From: Fasciolopsis buskii
Lineage: Eukaryota; Platyhelminthes; Trematoda; Plagiorchiida; Fasciolidae
NCBI GenBank assembly: GCA_008360955.1
Contig: LUCM01001703.1
Location: forward strand, 203,743 to 267,742
Reading direction: 5' to 3'
DNA length: 64,000 nucleotides
The first letter of the stretch is position 1, and every line of letters starts with the position of its first letter. Positions 50,901 through 63,571 of the stretch are shown in pieces. Below the pieces are notes generated by a model that worked only from the letters and a program-made list of their open reading frames with translations, was not told where the DNA came from and did not search any database. The position numbers were made by a program, and so were the translations under genes.

Positions 50901-53519
50901 CCCTTTGGATTGAACAGGCTATTAAGGTCCTCAACCATTTCATTTTATCAGTTTTACTACCGCTTTTATTTTTCCACTGAGCGCTGTACCACTGTCACCC
51001 AATTGTTACTCTCCTCATGCGCTATTGAAAAGTCATTTTTGTTACGTAAACCATTATTCGCGCAATATGATGACATATCCATGGCTCCAGGAGGTAATGC
51101 CACGAAAAACAAGTTCACATTTTTGCCCAACTTCACTTCTTCCTTTAGCGGTCTCACTTATCTGTCTTACAGGCATACTCTGAAGTACCTAATTAGATAG
51201 GTGCCAATCATCATTCAATCAATCAAAGGGTGTCTCATTAGAATTAGACCATAACAAGTCAACATATTTCACACGGAAGTGCAGTCGGAATGCAGGGGCC
51301 CATGAACGAGTGGCCGCATACATCACGTTTCGCTCTTATAAATGAATGGTAGGATATAGCTCAGTTTTCACATAACCGCGTCAGCCATTCCCTTGTGGAC
51401 ACTGTTATACAACTCAGCCAACCGTATTTTTCCTTTATGCCTGACTGTCATGAGAAAGGGAATATGCCTACTCTCCCTTTTTATGCCACATGCTATATGG
51501 ATTTCTGACTTAATTTGACTGCAGTTTCTGCAATTGTTTCTGGTCACTTCTGACTAGGTGCTGCGTGATCAAGAAGCCACTGATCAGGAACAGTCCATAT
51601 GAAATGGTGGGAAGCATGGATCCCCGCAAAATTCTTGTCAACAAAAGCACTCAATTTCTCTCTAGTCTATTGACCCCGCTGCTCGACGGAATACTACTGA
51701 CGATCTACCATCCAACACTAATATCAGAATGCACAGAACGATATATGCACTAACTCATTTTTCACACGTGGAGCTATTCCATTTGGTTTTGTGCTTTCTT
51801 GTTGGATTTTACACCTTTTTATATTGTCCGATGATGCTTAAGGTCACCTTGAATTCTGACAGACAGACCGAGGGTTAAATGACAAGACAGATCATGGGAG
51901 TTTGAGTAAGAGCTGTGGGGTCTGTAATATGGGCACATGAAATTCGTCTGTTAGTGTGGTATTAATTCCGAAATAAGGGTCGTTGGGTCAGAAAGGCAAA
52001 TTGGGTGGAAGGGAATGACTGCCAAAAGGTTAATTTTGGCAACAGAGTAGAAAGTCATATGACGAATTTTTACCACTCTGTGACGTAAGGCCTTAGGATA
52101 AGGACTAATTTGTAGGGTACAATGTGAAAGTGAACTCAAAAGTATTTAAAGTTGATCGTTAACTGACACGTATCACTTTTACTGGAACACACGTGCGAGT
52201 CACACCTGCAATCGATTACTTTAAATCAGTGCTCTTGTCGACCGGAGTAAGTGTTTCACGTCTGACTTGTAATCCAGGTTGCATAACTGCAATCGAACTC
52301 ATCGTATTCGGTTAACCGCACGCTCTTAATTTCTGAGGTTAATTAGACCAACATTTTGCTTTGGAGCATGCGTTCTGGTTGAAATTTCAAACACAAAAGT
52401 AGAAGATTAAACTGACGGCGGAATTATTTATCACGCAACATAAGAAAATTGCTGTAGGCAAGCATGGGAACACAGCAGATCTATTCTGTTCTTGGAACAA
52501 CGCAGCAGGATTTGTCAAGACCGCCCAAGACCTGAACACGGAATAAAGCACTGAGTCAAACAGCTTGGCCGTTATGGTACTCTGAGTCTTTGGGCAACCT
52601 CATTCTGCGAGTCGTTTGGTATGTCGTACCGGTGATTCTTAACAAATCCAATGAACCAATGAACAACTCTGCCATATTTTCGATGTTAAACTAGTATTAG
52701 CATTTTTCATTGAGTCCGATTATCTTTGCTGCCATCCTCATATTCCTTGGGGGACTGTATTCCAGAAGCGGACGATGTTGCGATCTGCTCATAATAATAA
52801 TTAACATTGAAAATGTATCGCATTCCCTACTGCAGACAGCAATTATGAATCCTAGATGAATTTGCATCGCCGTCCATAACAATACACAAAACAGACAACG
52901 GCACAAGTGCATCTGTTGGAGCCCTTGAGCACTAGAAGAAAGGACCTGGTCCCATTAGTTCTCACAAACGAGGATGTGTGTGTTGACGAGTGCGTTAGAG
53001 ACACCTAACTAGGGGGGGGGGGAGGTATAAAAATCAACTTCACAAGGTTGCAGTGCAAAAACGGGTACGTCTAGCATCTGAAAAACGCCGCCAACCTCAT
53101 ACTGCTTACTATCCCTTGGAGAGTCAACAGACCGGAAAGTCAGTCTGGAAATGGGAAATCATGTACACACTCGTCGGAAAACAATCGCCAAACAAATTGT
53201 GACAGAAACACCGCCAAGAAGCGGCAGGGTTCAAAAACGAGCCCATACCCTGGAGAGAATTGACGATGATGAGGTTGAATTCAAGTTACTTTCCTCCTCA
53301 TATTTTTCGTGGGGTATCGTTAACCGTTTCACTGTCTCAGACGTGCCTGAGTACTTTTTGTGATTGTAGTGGTGGTGGCGGCGGCGGCGTTGGTCATGCT
53401 GACGGTAAAATGATATTTGACCTCTACATCATCACCTGGTCATGCTCGCAAGTACCCCACAAATAACTGCATAGTGCTGGTGTTTGACGTATAGAGGGAG
53501 CCTATGTTTAGTTGTTGGC
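47930..53519. other. no recognised gene
   Basis: Long stretch without recognisable coding sequence. Open frames at 49178-49576 (minus, 132 codons) and 50811-51200 (plus, 129 codons, non-ATG start) lack motifs. A tRNA-like patch with anticodon-arm-like GAGCGTGCGGTTAACCG and a weak B-box GAGTTCGATTGC lies on the minus strand at about 52280-52335. A perfect palindrome GGACTATATAGTCC is at about 49929-49942, and a run of ten or more G lies near 53013. Confidence 0.4.
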
Positions 53520-53564
53520 ATGTATGTATGTATGTATGTATGTGCGTGTGTGTGTGTGTGTGTG
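53520..53564. repeat. (TATG)n (TG)n microsatellite
   Basis: A TATG tetranucleotide run passes into a TG dinucleotide run. Confidence 0.95.
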
Positions 53565-54040
53565 CGAAGCTATTCCGACGCGATTACCCTACCATAATGC
53601 AGCTGGAGCCGCGGCACGTTTCACGTCGCGACTGACACCGGAATAAGAACGACACAAGTGGTTCAGCCACATTCGGAAATGGCCTTTGTCAAAGAATGTG
53701 ACAGTGGTGAGCTGAATTGTCGAAATTCCCAGTCGGCGATTCACAATTTTTGTTTCTGGCTTGTTCCAAACTTGAGTACGGTTACGAAAAAGTGTGATTG
53801 GTCAGAAAGATTTCTATTTAACCAGCACTTTTTTATCCGCAATCAAATGCATAGCCAGGTGACAGATGATACAATTTTACGGGTAGGAGTAAATCTCTGT
53901 TTTGAGCTTGCCTGTAGAATTTAGATGCGGTCAAGCTAAAGCCAACTGAAAACGCGGGCAACAGTGACAAGTTTCGACGATGGGCGATGGTCATTTCAGT
54001 CAAGGAGCAATAGCTGGAAGTTTCGAGAGTAGCCATCCCT
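53565..54040. other. no recognised gene
   Basis: No gene was recognised between the microsatellite and the exon-like repeat. Confidence 0.4.
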
Positions 54041-54217
54041 TCAGGGATGTTCCCACACAGATCTGAGGCAGAGACCGCAGTCGTGACAGATAAATGTATC
54101 TCCCTCGAATGCCACACAGCAGGTAAATCTCTGTTGATCTGGGCAAACTAGTTGGTTTCCGCGTCCATGTTTGTAGTCCAGCAATTCAATGTCTATCGAC
54201 TCGATCGGTCTGCAACG
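54041..54217 (-). CDS. possible exon of unknown protein, inverted copy 1
   Basis: The minus-strand reading begins right after a strong acceptor (TTCTTTCTGTCTTCAG, AG complementary to 54218-54219) and is open to a TGA at 54041. It encodes IELLDYKHGRGNQLVCPDQQ, then RFTCCVAFEGDTFICHDCGLC. A collinear, gap-free homologue lies inverted at 54691-54816, and many of the differences are synonymous or conservative, as expected of sequence once under protein-level selection. The end contains paired cysteines and a histidine (CHDCGLC) that could bind a metal, but no family is recognised. It may be a host exon, or part of a domesticated or lost transposon gene. Confidence 0.4.
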   Translation of the reverse strand, partial: RCRPIESIDIELLDYKHGRGNQLVCPDQQRFTCCVAFEGDTFICHDCGLCLRSVWEHP

Positions 54218-54690
54218 CTGAAGACAGAAAGAACTTCGATAGATCAAAAGCCGTTAGCAACAACGTTGTGTCACATCGGATATTGGAAAGCACTCAAGCC
54301 AGCTTTCGCCTAGTGAGATTTATTTCTTGTTGAAACTAGCAGGCATATCAAGTGCATTTTAGAGATACTAATCTTGTCAAGTATCACACGTTTTGTGATG
54401 CAAGGTTCGAAGTAATGAATTATGCAAAGAACATACGTTTTGATATGAAAGAGTCTTGCACATAATTCTGTAGTGATCGCATATCTCGTTTGCGGACTGA
54501 ATCGTACCGAAAGTTGAATAACTAATGGCGACTAAATGCCTCATTTTTTGTCAAAGCAAAATGACTGATTGGATCGACAAACACTGAATACGACATATTC
54601 GCAACCAATACAAACACAAGCATCAAATGATTCGTATATCTCATCAACGTTTGAGCCAACCATTTTGTTCAGTTAGGTAAATTTGTTTGC
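54218..54690. other. spacer between inverted exon-like copies
   Basis: About 470 bases with no recognised content. Confidence 0.5.
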
Positions 54691-54820
54691 GTTGAATTGC
54701 TGGACTACAAACATGGACAAGAAGACCGACTTGTTCACACAAATCCATAGAGATTTACTCTCTGGGTGGCATTCGAGGGAGGTATATTTGTCCGTCACGA
54801 CTGTGATCTGTGCAAGATAG
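54691..54820 (+). pseudogene. inverted copy 2 of the exon-like sequence, with stop
   Basis: Plus-strand homologue of 54041-54217: VELLDYKHGQEDRLVHTNP, then an in-frame TAG (54748-54750), then RFTLWVAFEGGIFVRHDCDLC. Codon alignment to copy 1 needs no gaps over 41 codons. A donor-like site (ATAG|GTGAGA) follows at 54821. The stop and the loss of two of the cysteines suggest decay of this copy. Confidence 0.45.
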
Positions 54821-57800
54821 GTGAGATGGAATTTTCCTGATGAAACAGTCACTTCTGAGACAACGAATACCGGAAAACGGGACCTTATCCAACAAAATTT
54901 ACAGGCAAAATCCTTCCCCTGCTGGCGTTTTGCACTGAAAATTTACATTCGAATGGTGATGACTGCGAACTCAGAACAACTATAACTGTACTAGTACCTC
55001 TGAAAAAGGATATATTTAACTATTAAGAAAGACATCCAAATGGCACGGGCCATTCAAAAATGTACGCCATAAGATGAAGGTATTTTTTGAGCAAATAGCT
55101 CCTTTTCGGTGACCGTTAAACGCAGTTTGATCAATTCACTGGCGCGAATCACGTAACTTCCCAATCTCCTGACGAGACAGGCAGTACACGTGATGCAGAA
55201 GTTTGACGCGAAGTCCCGGTTACATAATGAACTTCGATGTAGAAAACGAGCTACAGTTATTGGAAGTTGCTCGTTGATTCACATCTGAATAAGACCGAGT
55301 CAGTTTACTCTATTTTCAGTTGATAACCTTCCAGTCAACTAGATAACATTTCATATTTTATTCTAGTAAAATTTGGGTTATGCACCGATTGCATGAAGCT
55401 ATTTGATGCGACTCATGGCTTATGTCTTGCGACACGTTTTGTTCCGTTGGTTTGTTCTAGCTTAAGGTATGGGTGAATACTGGCGGAAAAGTGCTAACTT
55501 CAAATGTGAAATGTAAGTGGAACGCAAAGGAGATATCAGTTAGGCATTGAATAAACTGAGCATAGAATGCGGTTCCACAGCCACTGCAAATTTGCAGTTG
55601 TTCAACTGTTTCATGAAAGATCCACCTACTCAAATGTAATAGTAGCGTAGGCTAAGCAGTCAACATCATAGAGTTCCAAGCTGAAGAGACGGGATCGAGC
55701 GCCTACACCACTTGTCTGCTTCTTCTCAGCCTTCATTTGCGGCAAAAACAGTTTATGAAAAGAATGGGCATAGCTGTTTCGTTAACAAGTGAAGTAAATA
55801 ACCACTAAATAACAATGACATACAGACGTAGAGCAGACCAGCTGAGATTGAACTTATATTCATAGAAATTAATTGGACTGCCAAAGTGGAATTATGGCCA
55901 GTTTGGTACAAACTGCTAAAGCAGGACACACCATCTTGACAGATGATCAAATTGTTCTGGTCCTGGAGTTTTAAATGAGATTATCTGAGTGAATTATTGT
56001 GTTGTGAGTAAAGCAAATACGTCAGCCAGGAGGCTATCAAAAATGTCATCTCAAAGGAAAATCTGGCTAAATTAAGAGATTAGTTCCTACTTTCTGCGTG
56101 TCCAAACTCTGCCCAAGGTTTGTTTACCACTTCAAACATCATGAGTTGGCAAGGAAACAGTTGCGTGTTCTAAAGCAACCAACTATTTCTGGAAGAAGCT
56201 ACACCCTAGCTACAGAAAACTGCTTAATGAAAGTGATTAGCAAATGGTAGTACTTGGACCTGAAGTTAGTGCACGGAATTCGGTCAGTTACAGTAACGAG
56301 TGGATACAAACCACCAGTAGCTAATCAGTCGGCTCCAAATCAAGCTACGCAGATAAACACAAGAAGGGAAACACATTCAAGTTGTATTTTGGGCCCGTTT
56401 ATATACAGGGTTGGAGATATCCCGATTGGCGGAATAGGTTCCTTCCAATCGCCTATGAGAAATTTAAATTTCGGGACCTCTTATCGCCAGACATTTCATT
56501 GGTTGCTTGCATCCGCGGGCCAGCGTGAAATTGTACCGGACTGGATCACGTGACTTGTACGCAAATTCACCATCTAAATCCAATAAGTCCATTGGATTCG
56601 AATACTTCTTTCACCCCCTCTCAGGTGTATTCACACTGAAGTGTGTGCGAAATGTGCCAAATGGGTAGTTGTCTCAACTACTTACAAGCGCATTAGGGAG
56701 ATGTTTTCTAGCGACATGTTGCTACCCATGATAAACTGAGAACTTATCTGGACATACCTTTTACGCCGTGGTCATTTAACGCTGATTTATTCCACTCCCT
56801 ATCCATGTGTGATTCTTTCTAAAAGCAAGGCTACCTGTAAACTGGCCGTATTCGGACACAAATCACAATAAAATCCATTATTTTGATCTCATCCTTATCA
56901 CAACCGGTTGGTCGACGGAATGTGACCGAATCGCCAGGCCGTGAAACGAGTTTCGCGGGCTCTCTTTTTGTAGTTTCCGAAAGCTTTTCACCGGGCATCG
57001 CCTGCCTCAGATTTCTATTGGTCATCAGATGTGCGTGTATCCGATTACTTGCTGTTCTGCTGTTTAGAAACCAGGCACACCAGCACTGAGAATCAATCAG
57101 ATTGAATAGGCCCAAATCCGGTCGCGGACAAGAAAACGGTTTTTTTCCAACTTAAGCACGACTGAATCCACCAACCGAGCAGGTTTTCTTCGGATCTGTA
57201 TAATTCGACCGGCAGCCTATTTCGACCTTACGAGTTCGTCTTCAGCCTGTGTTGTTCACGCCCTTGTTTGAAACCATAAATGCGTGGCTCTTTCCGACCT
57301 ATCATGCACAACTGAACTACGACAAAAGAAGGGTCGACAAAGTAGGAGGAAACAAACGGTTGTATAATCGGTCACGATGCACCACGAAACAAATCATATG
57401 GTTGAGTCCAGTCAACGCAACAATCTATCAGCCTGAAAAGTCAAATTAAATTGCGAAGTGGTCTAGAAAAAACGGTTTGACTGAAGGCAATAATGAAACT
57501 TAAATTGAAATTCTTGCAACTTATAAATAATTGAAATTTTCGCTGGCAAATCACATTTTGATGGTACTGTATTGGGAATATGTGCTCACAAAGTATTTTG
57601 ACTCGCTCATTTATAAATTTTGGATCTACTAGCTTGAGCTTATAACCGAGGCATCCGACACAACGTGCTTGATTGCAAACAACAATTAGTGTGCCTCGTA
57701 GACACCAACCCAGTTGGTCTGACCTATATGAAGAACCGACCAGGGTCAAAGTCATGGTGGTCTCTGTGGCAAAAACAATAGGTTGAGACATATGATCGGC

Positions 57801-58900
57801 CGCAGACACTCGAGGGTATACCTAGATGTAAGTATGAGTTCGCTCTTCGCCAAAGTCCCTGACATGCACGTTGGGTCGATCCCTGTTGTAGGACCAATGC
57901 AGAACGCAAGAACCATTACCTGTCTTCGGTGTACCCACCAGTTGCAAGGGGAAAAATGATAGCTGATAGGCGATGAGTTCGGCTGATAATTACGGAAGAT
58001 CTGTAAACTATTACGGACGTGTAATGGGCAGACTTTTGGATTATCATAAGCGTAAAGCTAATTTTGCAACCGTATTAAAACTTACAGAAGTCTTCCATCT
58101 AAAATAGCTTGAATTATGCATCGTGAGTGCACCAAATGTACCTCAGTGTAATTTTACCAATTTCATTGTTTAATCAATTGATTTCCTCAAGCTCGTCTCT
58201 ACATTTTAATGACAGATTTCAATGTCAAGTTGACAAGACTGACATAATCATCAATGCCAATATTTTGTGGAATGTTACTTTTTACAGAGCTGCTGTTTTT
58301 CAAGACCAAAAGGCAATTGAACTCGAAAGCATGGCTTTTAAGAAGTTTCGGCGAACTGTCTTTTGAATTCGCAGTCAAAAAGTGGAATTCGTTAATAGAC
58401 TTTCCAGATTCAATCTGAGAGATAACTTGGTGGGTTGCTGTCAACTAGTATTTCCCAACTGTATAAGCCAGATATTTCACCTCATTCGAAAAGACAATAC
58501 TGGAACCATCCCTCATTGAGTGTGCTTTTGGAACTCGTTGGGCCAAGTCTTGATGGGTCTCATCTATGCAATCGATTTGGTGTGGAACTTAACATGGATA
58601 TCGGGACTGACAAATCAGTCGACAGAATCTTGACTCATAACCATTTTAACAACTGTTACCTAGACTACTGTTCCGTCAGGAATAAATTATGATCTTGTTG
58701 CGGCCGTGGAATAGTAGCGTTGAAGAAAAGAGTACGGCCGTTTTGCTTACTGATTGGACCAGCGCAACTAGTATACATTACGGATGACGAGGGACAGTGT
58801 TTTCTCGGTTTCATAATCGTGATCTCAGCTTTGTATGGTATGGTATTGTATAGACTTTTCCGTACAATAATTATTGTCGCATTTCATTCAAAAAATTTGA
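54821..58900. other. no recognised gene; possible weak coding patch
   Basis: No family was recognised. On the minus strand 57441-57950 holds overlapping frames of ordinary-looking composition (for example YKLKLVDPKFINERVKILCE), which might be old exon or transposon sequence but lack convincing splice sites. Confidence 0.35.
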
Positions 58901-58949
58901 GGAGGAAAAAAAAATACACACATCGCCTCGTAAAAAAGTAAATGAATTC

Positions 58950-61864
58950 GTTTAAGAATAATCATAACACATGATGAAAAGTTACACAGGAATTCGGCTG
59001 ATACCCAGTCACGGTTGGTTAAAATGCATGCTGAATAGGGGAGTGGAGTTCGTATAGATATGGATTCGAGAAGGCATGGAAAAATGAGAGTGACACTTCG
59101 CAGATCGCTGTGCAGAGGATGCGTGGGATCAGAAAGAATTTTGTGAGCAAATTTCTCACATGCGGATAAGTGCTGATCACATAAATTGAAGGACAATTCA
59201 GTTAGTGGTACGAAGGACACACGGCTAATAATTGATAGTCCCCGGCGAACAATTTTAAAGTCTTTTACGTAAACCTGGAAATACGACGGCAGAACAGTAC
59301 AGAAGTATTGGGAAAACACACTGGTGTACAAATCGGGAGATGGTGCTTTGTTTCACCTTGTAGTGCCGAAGCTTCCCGATTTGAAGTGACAATCGTCGGA
59401 GATTCTCTACACAGGCAGAAATGTAAGAATTCCACTTCAGATTTTTATCAGCATTAACTCCTAGATATTTCACAGAATCATCCCTGGCAAGTGCTTTGAA
59501 TTGATGGAAGACGTTTCAGATGGGTGGGCTGACCGAGAGAGAGAACAGACATTGAAAACATGTTGATGCGTTGAGATTTAAACCAGCTCGTGCAGAGGAA
59601 TCGAAAACAAAAGATAGGTAGTTGGAGAAACTTTGAAAATAATTATTGTTCGAAACGGCTTGAAAGAGGGCAACATCATCAGTATACTTGAATGCATGAC
59701 ACGGGGAGCTACATGATAACTCGCTGATGTAAGCACAGAAGAGAAACAGTGAAAAGCAACACCCTGAAGCACTCCTGAGTTGTTATTCAACCGTCCATTC
59801 ATGTGCACTGAGTTCGTTTGGTAAAGTAATCAGACAGTCATGCTGGTAAAGGCGTGGGACAACCAAATGTTTGCAGTTTGTGAAGTAGAAAAGATCGTGG
59901 GACCGAATCAAATGCCGACGAATAGTCTAGAAATGCACAACGGACGGATTTCACTGATTCATTTAAGGACTTACAAATGTGGTGAGTGAGGGAGGGGACA
60001 GCGTCTAAAGTGGACCTGTTAGATTTATAGGCAAACTGAAAAGGGTCGTCAGGAGGATACACAGAAGAACGCAGGTGCTAATTATAGCACGCTCCGTCAG
60101 TTTATGACCAGAAGATGTCAAGGCGATGAGGCGAAAACGTTTCACCAAAGAAATAGAACTGCTAGATTTAGGGGTGGGAATAACAGTGCTGGGTCTCCAA
60201 AAGTCAGGAATGGAAGACGAGATTAATGATGAGTTAATCAGAGAAGTAAATGCATCGGTCAGAGCCACAGCACCATGTTTTAAAAGATGTGAGGAAAGAC
60301 TTTCAGAGCTAACCGCTGTGGTAATTTTAGTGGTGCGCAGAAGTCTGATCATCTCTATTCTAGAAAATCTTGCAACTGTCGTATCATCACTCTGACCAAA
60401 TATGACCGGGGTATAAGTGGCAGGATGGATGGAAGCATGATTGATCCTGTCGACATCCGCAGAGCATTTTGCATGTTTCTTCTTCTTCTTCCTCCCACAC
60501 AACAGTCGAATGCCTTGCCACATGAATCGATTGTTGTTACCACACAGGAGTTGGCTGGCAAAATATAGTGTCGATGCGTTTGAATTCAGCTCTTATTAAG
60601 TTGGAAATATACCGCACGCTTGAGTTATAACGAAATTTATAAAAGTGCTCCTTGCATCGTCTTAGAGATTTCAATTTCTGGGTGGAGATACGTCCATTTG
60701 AGACGAATAGTGTTTCTGAGGATCAGCAAATATCAAAGATTGAGCTGGCCATCTCTCTGAAAATTTGACATTGTCATTGAGTAGGGAGTTCAAAAGAGAA
60801 ACAGGTAGATGCGAGCGAAAGGGATTTCTGAAGAAGAATAAGGTTGTTGTGTGAAAAATTAGGGAGCCGAGCCCGGATTTGATTTGTTTGCTTGAAGGAA
60901 CGGAAAGCTGACCTAGAGTTTATGCTGGGACTTGACAGAAGCAGACAATGATCACTACCTGAATTCAGAAAATGCAGTTTCAGGGAAAATAAATCGAATT
61001 GGTTGGCAATAACCCTATCTAAACTGGAACCGGCTCTGGTAGGAGAAACATAGAGGTCAGTTAAACTAAACACACTGTGGTAGAGTAGATGCATGATAGA
61101 AATCATCTACAATAATATGCAGATTATTCTCAAGAAGAGGAACAATAAATACCAGAAATGAGTCGAAAAAATGGGCATTTTGTTGTGAGCTTAAATGGGG
61201 AATACATAAGTTCGTTATGATTGCACTGATATGCCGAGAAAACTTAGGGTGACATTGTGTCAATTCCGTTTAGCGATTACGTATAAACAACTTCGGACAT
61301 GTCGGACCAGAAGGATTTTATGTATGTTGCCACGACACTTCGAGTCTTCTGTCCTGCTGATGGATTCTGCAGCTGTCTATCGACACGAGTGAATTAGCGA
61401 TATCCGGGTTCAGCCACGATTCTTGTATACAGATGATACACGTGTGAACATGGATCGGTGATTGGAGTATGAGGGACAGATCCGACGTTTCGTAAACGGA
61501 GAGCGGATGTTGGTACTCATTAATGCCTGAATGGGAATCTTTGCTGGAAGAGTGAATTTAAGAGCTGCCTGCCAGCCAGCACCAGTGCCTCTTTTAGATG
61601 GATAAGATCGTTGAGGTGCAGACAAGCAGGATCCCAATATATGTCGGGAAACGACACGGTTTTTGATCAAAAGTAATTCCGAACTATTGTAGCGTCGATC
61701 GGAGAACCTAATCGAGCCCAATATCCGACAACAAAATAACGAAGTAGGGCAACGCAGCCAGGCTAAGGGCGCGCGTGTTGAGCAGTCCCTTGTGACACAA
61801 AACCTTCCACTAGTCACACTGATGAACACCGAAATCAACAATGAGGAATGAACTTTATTGATAT
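58950..61864 (-). mobile_element. CR1/Jockey-like non-LTR retrotransposon, inactive
   Basis: Read right to left on the minus strand. ORF start region with IQALMSTNIRSPFTKRRICP (61560-61500). Endonuclease: FSRHISAIITNLCIPHLSSQ (61250-61180) and GSSLDRVIANQFDLF, then the catalytic-type SGSDHCLLLSS. Reverse transcriptase: STVIPTPK and FRLIALTSSGHKLTER (60230-60100), FQFAYKSNRSTLDAV, CAFLDYSSAFDSVPR (motif A), SGVLQG (motif B), and FKYTDDVALF with YTDD complementary to 59675-59686. C-terminus: MKYLGVNADKNLKWNSYISA and KVKQSTISRFVHQCVFPILL, then after a frameshift KDFKIVRRGLSIISRVSFVP and CEKFAHKILSDPTHPLHSDL. Frameshifts in RT and between domains make it dead. The group is inferred from overall resemblance; the exact clade is not certain. 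Confidence 0.8.
60640..61864 (-). repeat. gap-flanking duplicate of the element's 5' half, left copy
   Basis: A 1225-base segment, up to the last base before a 10-N gap, repeated at 61875-63099 at a constant offset of 1235. The translated frames are identical in both copies. Because the copies abut the gap, a scaffolding duplication is more likely than a true tandem copy. Confidence 0.9.
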
Positions 61865-61874
61865 NNNNNNNNNN
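61865..61874. other. assembly gap (10 N)
   Basis: Ten Ns between the two identical segments. Confidence 1.
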
Positions 61875-63099
61875 TAAAAGTGCTCCTTGCATCGTCTTAG
61901 AGATTTCAATTTCTGGGTGGAGATACGTCCATTTGAGACGAATAGTGTTTCTGAGGATCAGCAAATATCAAAGATTGAGCTGGCCATCTCTCTGAAAATT
62001 TGACATTGTCATTGAGTAGGGAGTTCAAAAGAGAAACAGGTAGATGCGAGCGAAAGGGATTTCTGAAGAAGAATAAGGTTGTTGTGTGAAAAATTAGGGA
62101 GCCGAGCCCGGATTTGATTTGTTTGCTTGAAGGAACGGAAAGCTGACCTAGAGTTTATGCTGGGACTTGACAGAAGCAGACAATGATCACTACCTGAATT
62201 CAGAAAATGCAGTTTCAGGGAAAATAAATCGAATTGGTTGGCAATAACCCTATCTAAACTGGAACCGGCTCTGGTAGGAGAAACATAGAGGTCAGTTAAA
62301 CTAAACACACTGTGGTAGAGTAGATGCATGATAGAAATCATCTACAATAATATGCAGATTATTCTCAAGAAGAGGAACAATAAATACCAGAAATGAGTCG
62401 AAAAAATGGGCATTTTGTTGTGAGCTTAAATGGGGAATACATAAGTTCGTTATGATTGCACTGATATGCCGAGAAAACTTAGGGTGACATTGTGTCAATT
62501 CCGTTTAGCGATTACGTATAAACAACTTCGGACATGTCGGACCAGAAGGATTTTATGTATGTTGCCACGACACTTCGAGTCTTCTGTCCTGCTGATGGAT
62601 TCTGCAGCTGTCTATCGACACGAGTGAATTAGCGATATCCGGGTTCAGCCACGATTCTTGTATACAGATGATACACGTGTGAACATGGATCGGTGATTGG
62701 AGTATGAGGGACAGATCCGACGTTTCGTAAACGGAGAGCGGATGTTGGTACTCATTAATGCCTGAATGGGAATCTTTGCTGGAAGAGTGAATTTAAGAGC
62801 TGCCTGCCAGCCAGCACCAGTGCCTCTTTTAGATGGATAAGATCGTTGAGGTGCAGACAAGCAGGATCCCAATATATGTCGGGAAACGACACGGTTTTTG
62901 ATCAAAAGTAATTCCGAACTATTGTAGCGTCGATCGGAGAACCTAATCGAGCCCAATATCCGACAACAAAATAACGAAGTAGGGCAACGCAGCCAGGCTA
63001 AGGGCGCGCGTGTTGAGCAGTCCCTTGTGACACAAAACCTTCCACTAGTCACACTGATGAACACCGAAATCAACAATGAGGAATGAACTTTATTGATAT
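61875..63099 (-). repeat. gap-flanking duplicate of the element's 5' half, right copy
   Basis: Identical copy of 60640-61864 carrying the endonuclease and ORF-start region. It continues rightwards into the element's 5' flank (to about 63195). Confidence 0.9.
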
Positions 63100-63199
63100 C
63101 CGGCCAAAACGCAGCTTGAAGTATGACGAATGGTTGGTTGCTTGAAAACCTGGGGGTTAGTGTTAGCTTACTGGTGTTCTGTAAGTAGCCAGTCAAGAA

Positions 63200-63571
63200 A
63201 TGTTCATTTGGAACGTTGTTGCTAACACCAACCGAGGTTCTGGTGGAAGTACACCTCAGTTGGCCTCAAAATCAATCAGCAAACTACAATTTAATGGTGC
63301 AGCCGATTATTCACTTGGTTTATTTTCAACAACCTTTTTAGTTATAAATATTTTAAAGGCTTCCAGTGGTTTTTCCTGTCAAGAAATAGTTCGACACGCG
63401 ACTTCATTACTCAACCCACCACTAAGCACTTTATTGTTTCATTCTTTTTCGGAATCATCAGGACTGCATATCCGCCGCGCCGGAACTGAGCAGAAATTAT
63501 TCGCTTTAAATTCTGCAGAAATTTGTAAGAATCCCTTGATTATACCACCAATTAGCTTGATATTCTCTTAG
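63200..63571 (+). CDS. weak ORF of unknown identity
   Basis: A 123-codon ATG frame just outside the 5' end of the CR1/Jockey-like element. It is serine and leucine rich (for example KSISKLQFNGAADYSLGLFS) and has no recognised domain, signal peptide or poly(A) signal. It is listed because it is among the longer ATG frames outside the elements; chance is likely. Confidence 0.15.
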   Translation: MFIWNVVANTNRGSGGSTPQLASKSISKLQFNGAADYSLGLFSTTFLVINILKASSGFSCQEIVRHATSLLNPPLSTLLFHSFSESSGLHIRRAGTEQKLFALNSAEICKNPLIIPPISLIFS

